This document shows, piece by piece, positions 1 to 9,720 of a stretch of 64,000 nucleotides of DNA. Within the stretch, counting starts at the first letter, position 1, and each line of letters opens with the position of its first letter. The stretch comes from Bacteroidia bacterium (GTDB lineage: Bacteria; Bacteroidota; Bacteroidia; Chitinophagales; Saprospiraceae), in the NCBI GenBank assembly GCA_030429045.1, contig JAUIEA010000005.1:1-64000 (forward strand), read 5' to 3'. The translations under genes were made by a program, and so were the position numbers. A model generated the notes under the pieces. The model made no database searches. It saw only the letters and a list, made by a program, of their open reading frames with translations, and had not been told where the DNA came from.

Positions 1-1452
1 AGGTGCATTTGCAGTCACATACGGGATATACCCTTCTTCTCTGGTCTGTCTGCGGAAGCCTAGATCGATATAGAAGTTTCGTTCCCGAATTCCGAGGCCA
101 GCTGACCAGGAGCGCGACCACATGTTAGTATTAGCATACTCCGTGCCAGAAAATCCCATTCCTGCCCGAAATCGAAAAATTGTATAGGCCAGTTCGCCGC
201 CGACCCGGATGTTCAATGCATCCTGCAGGGTTTCCAGGATGGCCTGGTTGGCTTGTCGTTCTGCCTCTCGAAAGGCAGGATTATCGACCTCCGGGGTGAA
301 ATTGAAGCTGGAGGTACTGTAATCAACCCATTCGATCTCTGCGCTGAGGAAGCCGGATGGTCGCTCGATACCCGACAGGTCTTTCCCGCCGCCGAGGACA
401 ATGCCGAGATCACCGATCAGCCGCCACGGCGTATAGAGGCGATAGTCGAAGATGCCATCTGGCGAACTGGCAGTCGGATTATAGGTCTGACCATTTAAAT
501 CGTATGAATAAGTCAGCTCCTTTGTAAAATTGTCAGTTATCGCAAAGGCCGTAGGGGTATGCACAGCCGCTCCTACCCGGATCATCTGGTTAACCCGGTA
601 GATCATACCCAATTTGAGGTTGACCCCAGTGCCACTACTTTCCAGGTTTTCCTGCCAGGTCAGGCTGTTGAAGAACGGAATGGTATCCAACTGGTCTTCT
701 TCCCGGTACACCTTGCTTTCTTCATAGTTGAGTATGGGAATGCCTACCGTTGCACCTAAAAAGAGCTTGTGGTCATAATTGCCTGCGAACCCCAGTTGCA
801 ACTCATTCTGATATCCGGACGTGGTAATAGTTTGCTCCTTGTGCACAAGAGCACTCCGGTCCGGAACGAGAAGAAAATCGGAGGTATAAAAACTGGGATT
901 ATTCTGGTCTTCATATATAGCGGTAGACTCATAGGCCAGACCGGCTTCAAATTCATCCAGGTCATCCGGGTGGATACCATCAGCCAGTTCGACAAACCGA
1001 TCCGTGAGGGAGCCGGGCGCTAACCCTTCCCAATATTTCTGTGACCGGTAGTTGGCCATTTGGGTGATCCCGATACCGAAGTTGGCGGATTTCCATCGTC
1101 CGCGACGGGGTTGATGGGCCGCCACGATATTCCCATTATTGAAATGGAATCGATTCAATTCTTCCGGATAGATCCCGTTCTCACCCTCCAGCAAGCGACT
1201 GTCGTTGGAAATGTGATAAAGCCCCGGAGTTAACGCCAGTTCTGAACGTCGGAATGCAGCAAGCCCAGCCGGATTGGTAGAGAGGGTGCCAAAGTCGGCA
1301 CCCAGTGCGCCCAGGCTGCCCATGACACCGATATATCGGGCTCCTCCATTTCGATCCAGCCGACTGAATCTCAATGCATCACTGGCGGATTGTGCCATCA
1401 GGCCCTGCATCGCTACCAGGCAAAATAGGAGTAATGTGGTCTGTATTTTCAT
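1..1452 (-). CDS. Outer membrane beta-barrel protein (OmpP1/FadL-like), 3' end cut by window edge
   Basis: Own translation from ATG at 1452 (MKIQTTLLLFCLVAMQGLMAQSASDALRFSRLDRNGGARYIGVMGSLGALGADFGTLSTNPAG...). Signal peptide and the N-terminal 'GGAR..GMG.A..AxG.D...NPAGL' pattern of Bacteroidota OMPs. Absent from the ORF track because it runs off the edge. Confidence 0.8.
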   Translation of the reverse strand, partial: MKIQTTLLLFCLVAMQGLMAQSASDALRFSRLDRNGGARYIGVMGSLGALGADFGTLSTNPAGLAAFRRSELALTPGLYHISNDSRLLEGENGIYPEELNRFHFNNGNIVAAHQPRRGRWKSANFGIGITQMANYRSQKYWEGLAPGSLTDRFVELADGIHPDDLDEFEAGLAYESTAIYEDQNNPSFYTSDFLLVPDRSALVHKEQTITTSGYQNELQLGFAGNYDHKLFLGATVGIPILNYEESKVYREEDQLDTIPFFNSLTWQENLESSGTGVNLKLGMIYRVNQMIRVGAAVHTPTAFAITDNFTKELTYSYDLNGQTYNPTASSPDGIFDYRLYTPWRLIGDLGIVLGGGKDLSGIERPSGFLSAEIEWVDYSTSSFNFTPEVDNPAFREAERQANQAILETLQDALNIRVGGELAYTIFRFRAGMGFSGTEYANTNMWSRSWSAGLGIRERNFYIDLGFRRQTREEGYIPYVTANAP

Positions 1453-1554
1453 CGGATAACTATTCTATTCAAAAGTGAAATAAAAAGGTGGATGAAGCCC
1501 GTTGGGCCTGTCATCCACCTTTGCACATATTACTTTGGAACGCTGCGATAAGGA

Positions 1555-3066
1555 TTACTGATCGCCGCCTCGTCCTCTTTTCCGTCCGCTACTGCTTCCG
1601 GAACTGCTGTTACTTCTCTGTCTGCTGGAATTGCTTCCGCTGTTGAAGGAACCACCGCTGTTACTGTTGCTCCGTGAAGGACGTTCAAAGGTGCGACTCG
1701 GTGTCTGCTGCCGGGGTGGAGATGGTGCCTGATAACTCGGGCGATCTTTTTTCCGGTCGTTTTGCTTCCGGTCGGGGAAGGTGCGTGACGGACGCTGGTT
1801 TGAACGATTATCATCCTTGTTCGGACGGGTTTGCGGAGATCTGTCTGGTCTGGTTCTGCTCCTTGATTCAGGGAAGGTGCGGGGTTCAGCTGAAGTTGGA
1901 GGTTTTTGACGGCGACGCAGATATTCATCCCGATAGCTTTCCCGGCTCCTGTCTTCACGAGACGGACGATCAGCCCTTTGGGCAGGTCGTTTTTCCGGCA
2001 CTTCACTCAGACCGCTCCTTTCTCGTACCGGATCAGTGGGTCGAGTGGAAGGATTGGCTGCAGGGGACAATGGATCTCTGCGTGCGGGATCCTTGACCTG
2101 CTGGTTTCTGGGGTTCGCTGGTTGGTCCAAACCAGGGCGAACGGTGGATACATCACGATCACGGACAACACCATTGTCGCGGATCACCCGGCCGCCACTC
2201 ATGCCGTCCTGGTCTCCTGGCAAGTTGCCAGCCGGGCGGCCGATGGATTCTTTGAGGATGGGGATGCCACCTCCGACATATTCCGGATCGCGAACAGTAC
2301 CCCGACTGGGTCCGGTGCGTGAACCAGGGATCCGAGGTCCGTAGTGGGTGCCTTTCGGATTCTGATTGACGGTGCCGTTCCCGTTGCCATACCAATAGCC
2401 GGGCTGGTTGTAGACATCGTTATAGTAGTAATTGTTGTTGACGTAGTAGTTGTTTCCCCAACCCGGGCCCCAACCACTATTCCAACCACTATTCCAGCCA
2501 TAGTTCCAGCCTCTGTTGAAGCAGGCGCCTCCCCAATACGGATCAAACCAGGGATCATAGACCCGGAATGCACCCCAGCGGTTGTAGGACCAGGGGTCGC
2601 TGTAATAGCGCCATCCCCAGGTATTCCAGCCACCACCGATCACGATACCCGGTCCCCAGCGCATCCGGTTGTACCGGCGCCATGACCAGTAATCAGAACC
2701 ACCTCCGATATTGATATAGATCGAAGAGCCCGGCATGATCCACGGATCATAGAATCCAAGGTCGGTGTATACGGGGTCGTAGTAATCAAATCCGCGGTAG
2801 GGATTGTGGAAGCGGCGAAGACGGGATGAATAGAAATAGCCCTGGTCTTCCCAGTATTCGTAATCATCATAGTCGTCCTCATATTCGGGAAGTTCTTCCC
2901 GATAGGTCGTTGGTGGAGGAGTTGATTCCACCACAGAAACGACGGGTTCAGGTGAGACATCCCAAACAGGGTCGTAATAAAGGTCGTCATCAGATTGTGC
3001 TTGCATCATCAGCGGCAGGGCAGCTGCGAACAAGAACAGAATCCGGTTTTTCCAAAGATTTTTCAT
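1555..3066 (-). CDS. Secreted low-complexity protein: Tyr/Trp/Gly/Asn-rich middle and Arg/Ser/Pro-rich C-terminus
   Basis: 503 aa ORF, signal peptide MKNLWKNRILFLFAAALPLMMQAQ, then WNYGWNSGWNSGWGPGWGNNYYVNNNYYYN tract and RS/NS-rich tail. Confidence 0.75.
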   Translation of the reverse strand: MKNLWKNRILFLFAAALPLMMQAQSDDDLYYDPVWDVSPEPVVSVVESTPPPTTYREELPEYEDDYDDYEYWEDQGYFYSSRLRRFHNPYRGFDYYDPVYTDLGFYDPWIMPGSSIYINIGGGSDYWSWRRYNRMRWGPGIVIGGGWNTWGWRYYSDPWSYNRWGAFRVYDPWFDPYWGGACFNRGWNYGWNSGWNSGWGPGWGNNYYVNNNYYYNDVYNQPGYWYGNGNGTVNQNPKGTHYGPRIPGSRTGPSRGTVRDPEYVGGGIPILKESIGRPAGNLPGDQDGMSGGRVIRDNGVVRDRDVSTVRPGLDQPANPRNQQVKDPARRDPLSPAANPSTRPTDPVRERSGLSEVPEKRPAQRADRPSREDRSRESYRDEYLRRRQKPPTSAEPRTFPESRSRTRPDRSPQTRPNKDDNRSNQRPSRTFPDRKQNDRKKDRPSYQAPSPPRQQTPSRTFERPSRSNSNSGGSFNSGSNSSRQRSNSSSGSSSGRKRGRGGDQ

Positions 3067-3114
3067 GTGCTTTACTCGTTAGGGTCTATCTCCTCTCTTC
3101 CAATACTAATGTAG

Positions 3115-3122
3115 TACTTTTG
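3115..3122 (+). promoter_or_regulatory. Bacteroidota -7 promoter element (TACTTTTG)
   Basis: Matches TAnnTTTG; lies about 150 nt upstream of proS. Confidence 0.4.
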
Positions 3123-3269
3123 GCGCCTGAAAGGTGTTAAAACGCTCTTAATTCAGTTAAAGGGCGTGTTAAACCAGACCTCATCTATCCAACAAAAGAA
3201 GAGTTCATCCGGTTCCGGCGCAACGAAGAGAGCCAATCATCCGTAAAGAGCTTCAACCCAAACGCAGAC

Positions 3270-4736
3270 ATGGCAAAGGCAATCACCTCCCGCAGCGAAG
3301 ACTACAGTCAATGGTATAACGACATTGTCCGGAAGGCCGGTATGGCCGATTACAGCGCCGTACGCGGCTGTATGGTGATCAAACCACACGGTTTTGCCAT
3401 CTGGGAGAATATGCAGAAACAACTCGACAGCATGTTCAAGGATACCGGACATGTCAATGCCTATTTCCCTTTGTTTATTCCCAAAAGCTTCCTGAGCAAG
3501 GAAGCCCAGCACGTGGATGGTTTTGCCAAGGAATGTGCAGTGGTCACCCACCACCGGCTGATGAATGCGCCGGATGGATCCGGGGTGATAGTCGATCCGG
3601 ATGCTAAACTAGAAGAAGAATTGATCGTCCGGCCCACGTCCGAGACCATTATCTGGAATACCTACAAGGATTGGATTCAGAGCTATCGCGACCTCCCCCT
3701 GTTGATCAATCAGTGGGCGAACGTGGTGCGCTGGGAGTTGCGTACTCGCCTGTTCCTGCGCACGGCAGAATTCCTCTGGCAAGAGGGTCATACCGCCCAT
3801 GCCACCAGGCAGGAGGCCCTTGATGAGACCCGCCTGATCCTGGATATCTATGCCACCTTCGCCGAGGAATATATGGCCATGCCGGTCATCAAGGGCGTCA
3901 AGACAGCAAATGAACGGTTTGCAGGTGCTGACGATACCTACTGTATCGAAGCCCTGATGCAGGATGGCAAGGCTCTCCAGGCCGGGACCTCCCATTTCCT
4001 TGGCCAGAACTTCGCCCGGGCGTTTGACGTGACCTTCCTCAATAAGGAGAATCAGCAGGAATTGGTGTGGGCAACCTCCTGGGGTGTATCGACCCGTCTG
4101 GTTGGCGGACTGATCATGACTCACAGTGATGACGACGGCCTGGTATTGCCTCCCAAGCTGGCCCCAACCCAGGTGGTGATCGTACCGATCCCGAAACCGT
4201 CTCCCGAGATCAATGATGCCGTCGAGGCACTGATGAAGAACCTGCGTTCCCTGGGAGTCTCTGTCAAATATGACAATGATGAGACCAAACGTCCCGGATT
4301 CAAGTTTGCCGAACACGAGATGCAGGGCGTACCTGTCCGTGTCGGGGTCGGTATGCGCGACCTGGAAAAGGGCCAGGTAGAGATCGCTCGCCGGGATACC
4401 AAGGAAAAGGTATTCGTACCGAAGGATGGAGCGGGCGATTATATCGTCAAGCTGCTCGATGAGATCCAGGAAAACCTGCTTCAGCGGGCGAAGGACTATC
4501 GAACAGAGAACACCCGCAATGCGGATTCCATGGAAGAGATGACCAGCATCCTCGATGGCCCAGGCGGATTTGTTTCTGCCCATTGGGATGGCACTTCTGA
4601 GACAGAACTGGCCATCAAGGAACAGACCAAGGCCACTATCCGCTGTATTCCCCTGGATGGTCCGGTTGAAACCGGGTCTTGTATCCTGACCGGGAACCCC
4701 AGCAGTCAACGGGTGTTGTTCGCCAGAGCGTATTGA
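3270..4736 (+). CDS. proS: Proline--tRNA ligase, archaeal/eukaryotic-type (ProS type 3)
   Basis: 488 aa; [59 protein letters not shown] class II core. No bacterial INS editing insertion is apparent. Confidence 0.97.
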   Translation: MAKAITSRSEDYSQWYNDIVRKAGMADYSAVRGCMVIKPHGFAIWENMQKQLDSMFKDTGHVNAYFPLFIPKSFLSKEAQHVDGFAKECAVVTHHRLMNAPDGSGVIVDPDAKLEEELIVRPTSETIIWNTYKDWIQSYRDLPLLINQWANVVRWELRTRLFLRTAEFLWQEGHTAHATRQEALDETRLILDIYATFAEEYMAMPVIKGVKTANERFAGADDTYCIEALMQDGKALQAGTSHFLGQNFARAFDVTFLNKENQQELVWATSWGVSTRLVGGLIMTHSDDDGLVLPPKLAPTQVVIVPIPKPSPEINDAVEALMKNLRSLGVSVKYDNDETKRPGFKFAEHEMQGVPVRVGVGMRDLEKGQVEIARRDTKEKVFVPKDGAGDYIVKLLDEIQENLLQRAKDYRTENTRNADSMEEMTSILDGPGGFVSAHWDGTSETELAIKEQTKATIRCIPLDGPVETGSCILTGNPSSQRVLFARAY

Positions 4737-4804
4737 TCGCGACTGGCGATCGACCATTTGGAACGACAACCACAAGCAACCCGATTCGTTGTTCGGGACT
4801 GATA

Positions 4805-4832
4805 GGACAAGTCACTTGTCCGGGGTTTTTTC
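4805..4832 (+). terminator. Candidate rho-independent terminator after proS
   Basis: GGACAAGT-C-ACTTGTCC inverted repeat followed by GGGGTTTTTTC. Confidence 0.5.
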
Positions 4833-4855
4833 TATTTTGACCGCAAATTCAACCT

Positions 4856-5188
4856 ATGCACATTGACACTGACCAATGGGATAAGCAGGACTACCTGGCC
4901 TTTATCCTGTTGTATCTGGCTGAAGCTGATGGTCAACTGGAGGAACAGGAACTACAGTACATAGCAGATCATCTGGGTAAAGAACACCTGGATCATATCC
5001 GGAAACCGGCGAGTCAGTGTAATGACATTCAATGCCTCGAGGTCATGCAGGCACTCCGACCACGGTTCTATCCTGGCGACGCAGGCCTGGATGCCTTGAA
5101 AATGGAAATGACGGGACTTTGCCAGGCAGGCGGTCGTTTCAGCCAGTTTGAACATGAGGTCATCGAGATGATCGCCAAACAATTGTAA
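4856..5188 (+). CDS. Small acidic TerB-like protein
   Basis: 110 aa; 'AFILLYLAEADGQLEEQELQYIADHL' resembles TerB-type helical repeats. Confidence 0.6.
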   Translation: MHIDTDQWDKQDYLAFILLYLAEADGQLEEQELQYIADHLGKEHLDHIRKPASQCNDIQCLEVMQALRPRFYPGDAGLDALKMEMTGLCQAGGRFSQFEHEVIEMIAKQL

Positions 5189-5207
5189 GGGCCCATGTCG
5201 AGCCGTT

Positions 5208-5243
5208 AAAAAAGTCCCGTACCCTACAGTACTGGACTTTTTT
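5208..5243 (+). terminator. Intrinsic terminator
   Basis: AAAAAAGTCC...GGACTTTTTT inverted repeat with inner GTAC/GTAC pairing. Confidence 0.7.
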
Positions 5244-5312
5244 CATGCCATTCCGTGAATTTTGTGGTGAAGAATTTCCAATGGAAACCATGCATCCAAG
5301 TGAGATTCCGCC

Positions 5313-5320
5313 TAATTTTG
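5313..5320 (+). promoter_or_regulatory. -7 promoter element TAATTTTG
   Basis: TAnnTTTG 23 nt upstream of the yebC-family start. Confidence 0.5.
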
Positions 5321-5343
5321 CAACGCCATAGAAAAGAACCACC

Positions 5344-6054
5344 ATGGGAAGAGCATTCGAATATCGCAAGGCCACAAAAATGAAGCGTTGGGCCAGTATG
5401 GCCAAGGCCTTTACCCGCATTGGAAAGCAGATCGCGATCTCTGTCAAAGAGGGTGGACCCGACCCGGAATCGAATCCGAAACTGAGGGCCGCCATCCAGA
5501 ATGCCAAGGCGGCCAATATGCCCAAGGAAAATGTGGAGCGTGCGATCAAGAAGGCTTCTTCAAAAGAACAGGAAGAGTACAAGGAATTGATCTACGAGGG
5601 GTACGCGCCCCATGGGATCGCCGTCCTGGTCGAATGTGCTACGGACAACCCGACCCGAACGGTTGCAAATGTGCGCTCTTACTTCAACAAGTGTAATGGC
5701 AGCCTGGGCACATCCGGTTCAGTAGATTACCTGTTCGAACATAAATGCTTTTTTAAGGTGGTTCGCCCCGAAGTTCTGGACCTGGAAGAGCTGGAATTTG
5801 AAATGATCGATCATGGAGGCGAGGAACTGGGGGAGGATGAGGGCCTGATCGTGATCTATGGGGCCTTTGAGTCGTTTGGCTCCCTGCAGACCTTTTTGGA
5901 AGAAAAGGGTCTGGAAGTCGATTCCTCCGGATTCGAACGCATCCCCACCATGACCAAGGAACTGACGGAAGAACAGATCGCAGACGTGGAGAAATTGCTC
6001 GAGCGGATGGAAGAAGATGACGATGTCAACCAGGTATTCACCAACCTGGCGTGA
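5344..6054 (+). CDS. YebC/PmpR family DNA-binding regulatory protein
   Basis: MGRAFEYRKATKMKRWASMAKAFTRIGKQIAISVKEGGPDPESNPKLRAAIQNAKAANMPKENVERAIKK signature. Confidence 0.96.
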   Translation: MGRAFEYRKATKMKRWASMAKAFTRIGKQIAISVKEGGPDPESNPKLRAAIQNAKAANMPKENVERAIKKASSKEQEEYKELIYEGYAPHGIAVLVECATDNPTRTVANVRSYFNKCNGSLGTSGSVDYLFEHKCFFKVVRPEVLDLEELEFEMIDHGGEELGEDEGLIVIYGAFESFGSLQTFLEEKGLEVDSSGFERIPTMTKELTEEQIADVEKLLERMEEDDDVNQVFTNLA

Positions 6055-6061
6055 TCTGATC

Positions 6062-7174
6062 CTACCGAAACAGTTCGGAGCTGATATGGTCTGCAAAATC
6101 CAGCCCGGTATCCGTTAGCCGATAGGTGTTCTCTGAAACACGAACCCAGCCTTTCTCCAGAAATGGTGCTATCGCCATTTTGAAAAACATCTGATCCTCA
6201 CCAGAAAGGTCAGCCAGGCTGCAGCCCCATTTGGTGCGCAATCGGGTGAGGACATATTCATTATACCGATCAGAAGTGGAAAGGATCTCCGTTTCCCGAA
6301 CGGGCTTCCCATCCTGCAGTCCCTTGATGTAGGCTGGATTATGGGCCACGTTCCAGGACCGGGTTCGACCGTCATAGCTATGGGCTGCCGGCCCAAAACC
6401 CAGATAATGGGCACCTTTCCAATAACTTGTATTGTGTTGGGATTCTCGCCCGGGCAGAGACCAGTTGCTGATCTCATAATGATCAAATCCGGCCTCTGCC
6501 AGGACATGCCGAAGCAGGGCAAACTGACGAACGGTCTGTTCATCATCTGGTGAAGGGGAGGAACCTGATTTGACAAAATGGGCCAGAGCTGTTTTGGGTT
6601 CGACCGTGAGCGCGTAGGCTGAGATGTGGTCTACTCCGGCATCCACCATCGTCTGGATATTCTCCAGGAAGGTGGCATCGGTCATACCCGGTGTGCCGTA
6701 GATCAGATCGGCATTGAGGCTGGGAAAACCGGCTTTTTTGGCCCATTCGAGGGAGCTGATCGCCTGTCGGGCATCATGACTCCGGTTCATATAGGCCAGA
6801 TCCGAGGGTGAAAAGGACTGGACGCCGATGGATAACCGGTTGATCCCGATGGCGCGGAGCTGTGCCAGATATTCTTCGGTCAGGTCGTCGGGGTTAGCTT
6901 CCAGGGTGATCTCCGGATCCGCAATGACAGGGTAGTGTTCCCGGAGCAAATCTAACAGACGGTCCAACTCAACCGAGGTCAGGACAGAAGGAGTGCCACC
7001 TCCAAAATATATCGTGGTGAATTCCTCTGCAGTGAGTTCCTTTTTTCGGGAAATGATTTCCAGTCGGAGAGCAGACAGGAGCTCATCTTTCAGACGCAAT
7101 GAGGTCGAGAAATGAAAATTGCAGTAGTGGCATGCCTTTCGACAGAATGGGATGTGGAGATAGATGCCGGCCAT
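6062..7174 (-). CDS. hemW: Radical SAM heme chaperone HemW (coproporphyrinogen III oxidase-like)
   Basis: MAGIYLHIPFCRKACHYCNFHFS radical SAM CxxxCxxC; YFGGGTPS; GVQSF; HemW-like C-terminus. Confidence 0.95.
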   Translation of the reverse strand: MAGIYLHIPFCRKACHYCNFHFSTSLRLKDELLSALRLEIISRKKELTAEEFTTIYFGGGTPSVLTSVELDRLLDLLREHYPVIADPEITLEANPDDLTEEYLAQLRAIGINRLSIGVQSFSPSDLAYMNRSHDARQAISSLEWAKKAGFPSLNADLIYGTPGMTDATFLENIQTMVDAGVDHISAYALTVEPKTALAHFVKSGSSPSPDDEQTVRQFALLRHVLAEAGFDHYEISNWSLPGRESQHNTSYWKGAHYLGFGPAAHSYDGRTRSWNVAHNPAYIKGLQDGKPVRETEILSTSDRYNEYVLTRLRTKWGCSLADLSGEDQMFFKMAIAPFLEKGWVRVSENTYRLTDTGLDFADHISSELFR

Positions 7175-7179
7175 ATCCC

Positions 7180-7187
7180 CAAAGGTA
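7180..7187 (-). promoter_or_regulatory. -7 promoter element TACCTTTG, 5 nt from the hemW ATG
   Basis: CAAAGGTA on + strand; implies a leaderless or near-leaderless transcript. Confidence 0.5.
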
Positions 7188-7282
7188 GAGGAAAGACCGT
7201 CAGGAGGAGCTATGGCAAATCCTGAAGGCGTGCATCTCGGCTTGCGGAAGCCGGGATTGCAGATCTCGTTTTGACAGGTAGA

Positions 7283-7624
7283 CTATAACTGCTTGCGCAC
7301 GGCTTCGATCAGGGCTGGAGCAGGGGCTACACCCGACTGTCGCCAGACTGCCTTCCCGTTCTTGAAGATCATTATGGTCGGGATAGACTGGACCTTCAGC
7401 GATCCGGCCAGCTGACCGTTGCGATCCACATCGATCTTGATGATCTCCACATCATCTCCAAGGGCCTTTTTAACCTCTTTGAGGATGGGGGGCATCATGC
7501 GGCAAGGGCCGCACCAATCGGCGTAAAAATCGACCAGAACAGGCCGTGGGCCCTTGATCAATTCGCTGAAGCTCACCTTCTTGGGCGCTTCAGTTGTCTC
7601 TGTTTTCTTGTTCATTCCAAACAT
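7283..7624 (-). CDS. Thioredoxin family protein
   Basis: VLVDFYADWCGPCRMMPPILKEV, WCGPC active site. Start set at MFGMNKK (7624) rather than the track's 7648. Confidence 0.93.
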   Translation of the reverse strand: MFGMNKKTETTEAPKKVSFSELIKGPRPVLVDFYADWCGPCRMMPPILKEVKKALGDDVEIIKIDVDRNGQLAGSLKVQSIPTIMIFKNGKAVWRQSGVAPAPALIEAVRKQL

Positions 7625-7748
7625 GATACAAAGATGAAGGAGCGGCACGCATCAAGTCAGTGACATGGATCACAGCATTCATTTGCCGGATTTTGATGAT
7701 CTTCACGAATAGAGCCAATACCCAATGCCAAGCGCCTAACACCTTTCT

Positions 7749-8345
7749 ATGTTTTACAGTTTCAAAGGATTCACACCGGTCGTTCACCCCTCTTCTTTTG
7801 TGCATCCGCAGGCAGTCATTACCGGGAATGTGGTGATCGGTCGGAATGTTTATATCGGTCCCGGAGCGGCGATCAGGGGTGACTGGGGTGGCATCGAGAT
7901 CCAGGATGGCTGTAATGTCCAGGAGAATTGTACCATTCACATGTTTCCAGGTATCACCGTCGTATTGGAGCAATCGGCGCATATCGGTCATGGGGCGATC
8001 ATCCACGGTGCACGAATTGGTCGCAACAGCCTGATCGGGATGAACAGTGTACTGATGGATGAAGTCGTCATTGGCCCGGAGAGTATTGTTGGAGCGTTGA
8101 CCTTTATCAAGGCGGGAGAAGAGTTCCCGGCCAGGAGCATCATTGCCGGAAATCCGGGGAAGGTCATCAAGGAGGTTTCGGATGACATGCTGGCCTGGAA
8201 GACCAAGGGGACCGAATTGTATCAAGCATTGCCTGGTGAGTGTCATGAGCACCTCAAGCCTTGCGATCCGCTTCCGGAGATGCCCGCATTTCGTCCGGAG
8301 CAGGAGATGTTGTACCAAACCTGGAATACGATCAAGAAAAAATAG
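7749..8345 (+). CDS. Hexapeptide-repeat protein, gamma-carbonic anhydrase/PaaY-like
   Basis: Left-handed beta-helix hexapeptides: GNVVIGRNVYIGPGAAIRGDWGGIEIQDGCNVQENCTIH...IGHGAIIHGARIGRNSLIGMNSVLMD. Confidence 0.88.
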   Translation: MFYSFKGFTPVVHPSSFVHPQAVITGNVVIGRNVYIGPGAAIRGDWGGIEIQDGCNVQENCTIHMFPGITVVLEQSAHIGHGAIIHGARIGRNSLIGMNSVLMDEVVIGPESIVGALTFIKAGEEFPARSIIAGNPGKVIKEVSDDMLAWKTKGTELYQALPGECHEHLKPCDPLPEMPAFRPEQEMLYQTWNTIKKK

Positions 8346-8351
8346 GATGAG

Positions 8352-8867
8352 ATGAGAAAGATAATCCTCTATACCGCCATCAGTCTGGATGGATTCATCG
8401 CGGGCCCGCAAGGGGAGATCGACTGGCTGTACAGTGATGATGACTATGGATATTTCGACTTCTACGCGGGTATTGATACCCTCCTGATGGGCCGAACGAC
8501 CTATGACTTTGTGGCGCAGATGTCTCCCTATCCGCACACGGACAGAATGAACTACGTCTTTACCCGGACCCTGACCAGTGCCCCGGCGGATCATTTACGA
8601 TTTGTAGCGGGCGACCCGGTCGAATTTACCCGTGCATTGAAAGGACAGGAAGGCAAGCCGATCTGGTTGGTGGGCGGCGGACAGATCAATGCCATCCTGT
8701 TCGAGGCGGGTCTGGTCGATGAGATCATCCTGTCCATTCATCCCGTCGTACTCGGGAAAGGGATCCACCTGTTTACCGGACCCGTTTCCCAAACCGGGTT
8801 TCATACTATCAGCGCCAGGACATTTCCGTCAGGACTGGTCCAGTGGCATGGAGAGCGGATTCCGTAA
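8352..8867 (+). CDS. Dihydrofolate reductase family protein (RibD C-terminal-like)
   Basis: MRKIILYTAISLDGFIAGPQGEIDWL...LLMGRTTYDF...IWLVGGGQINAILFEAGLVDEIILSIHPVVLGKG. Confidence 0.9.
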   Translation: MRKIILYTAISLDGFIAGPQGEIDWLYSDDDYGYFDFYAGIDTLLMGRTTYDFVAQMSPYPHTDRMNYVFTRTLTSAPADHLRFVAGDPVEFTRALKGQEGKPIWLVGGGQINAILFEAGLVDEIILSIHPVVLGKGIHLFTGPVSQTGFHTISARTFPSGLVQWHGERIP

Positions 8868-9256
8868 TGGCCGTTCCCCTGCTCGAAAAACTGGAATACA
8901 AGGAAGGCATGGCCGTAGGTCATTGGCCGGACGCCATCGTATATGGCGAACAGCTTTATCCTGTCTGGGAGCCTGTGACCGTCCCTCCCCGAAAGCCTGA
9001 GCTGGATCTGGTCCATATCTTCTGTCCGGATCAACACACGCTGGAAGCCCTGTTTTTTCCCTGGAAGAAAGCCCTCAAAAAAAATGGACGGTTCTGGATC
9101 AGCTGGCCGAAAAAGAGTTCGAAAGTGCGGTCAGACCTGGATGAAAATATCCTGCGGGATTTTGGACTGGCAAATGGGCTGGTCGATGTCAAAGTGGCTT
9201 CTGTGGACGAAGTCTGGAGCGCGCTCAAGTTTGTCTACCGCCTCGAGGACCGTTAA
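8867..9256 (+). CDS. DUF3052-like protein
   Basis: Overlaps the upstream stop (TAATGG). MAVPLLEKLEYKEGMAVGHWPDAIVYGEQL...PELDLVHIFCPD..LEALFFPWKKALKKNGRFWISWPKKSSKV. Confidence 0.75.
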   Translation: MAVPLLEKLEYKEGMAVGHWPDAIVYGEQLYPVWEPVTVPPRKPELDLVHIFCPDQHTLEALFFPWKKALKKNGRFWISWPKKSSKVRSDLDENILRDFGLANGLVDVKVASVDEVWSALKFVYRLEDR

Positions 9257-9720
9257 CGGCCTGCTTCTGGACCGAAGAGACGATGATCGAGGGGGAAGGG
9301 TTTTTCACTGACCAATTGAACATGATAAAAATCCGGAAGTTGAGGGTTGATCAGCAGGTTCCATTCTCCCTCTACAATGGAAGAAGGTACCAGCACAAAA
9401 GTATGATTGGCCAGGAGTGATGCTCCGAATCGTTGGGACACAGGACCTGGTGGAATTTGCTGCCATCGATCAGGCAGTTCCGCTACATTGACCCTGTGAA
9501 CGGGTAAGTTCGATGGTATATCCAGGATCTGGAGAATAAAGTCCTGCGGGATCAACTTTCGGGGAAGATGGACCAGAATTTCCAATAAGGCCAGAGACCG
9601 GCTGGTTGCAGAATAGATCGTTTCCTGTCCAGCGAGATTCCATCGCCCCGGATACAGGGCGGCGCCGTGACCCGAAAGGGAGCCGGCGTATTTCTGCCGT
9701 GTCAGTCGGAAAGCCTCCAT
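9253..9720 (-). CDS. RES-domain toxin (NAD+ phosphorylase-like)
   Basis: MEAFRLTRQKYAGSLSGHGAALYPGRWNLAGQETIYSATSRSLALLEILVHL = RES fold (R, G.RWN, Y.S.S..LALLE..VH). Confidence 0.92.
   Translation of the reverse strand: MEAFRLTRQKYAGSLSGHGAALYPGRWNLAGQETIYSATSRSLALLEILVHLPRKLIPQDFILQILDIPSNLPVHRVNVAELPDRWQQIPPGPVSQRFGASLLANHTFVLVPSSIVEGEWNLLINPQLPDFYHVQLVSEKPFPLDHRLFGPEAGR

Noticed and set aside
1674-2685. Several plus-strand ORFs opposite the low-complexity gene
   Set aside because: Low-complexity shadow frames (e.g. VVDIVIVVIVVDVVVV) of the repetitive minus-strand gene.
3609-4775. 388-aa minus-strand ORF antisense to proS
   Set aside because: Shadow ORF of a clear proS gene; no recognisable domain.
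7590-8594. 334-aa minus-strand ORF
   Set aside because: Antisense to the hexapeptide and DHFR-like genes; no domain signature.
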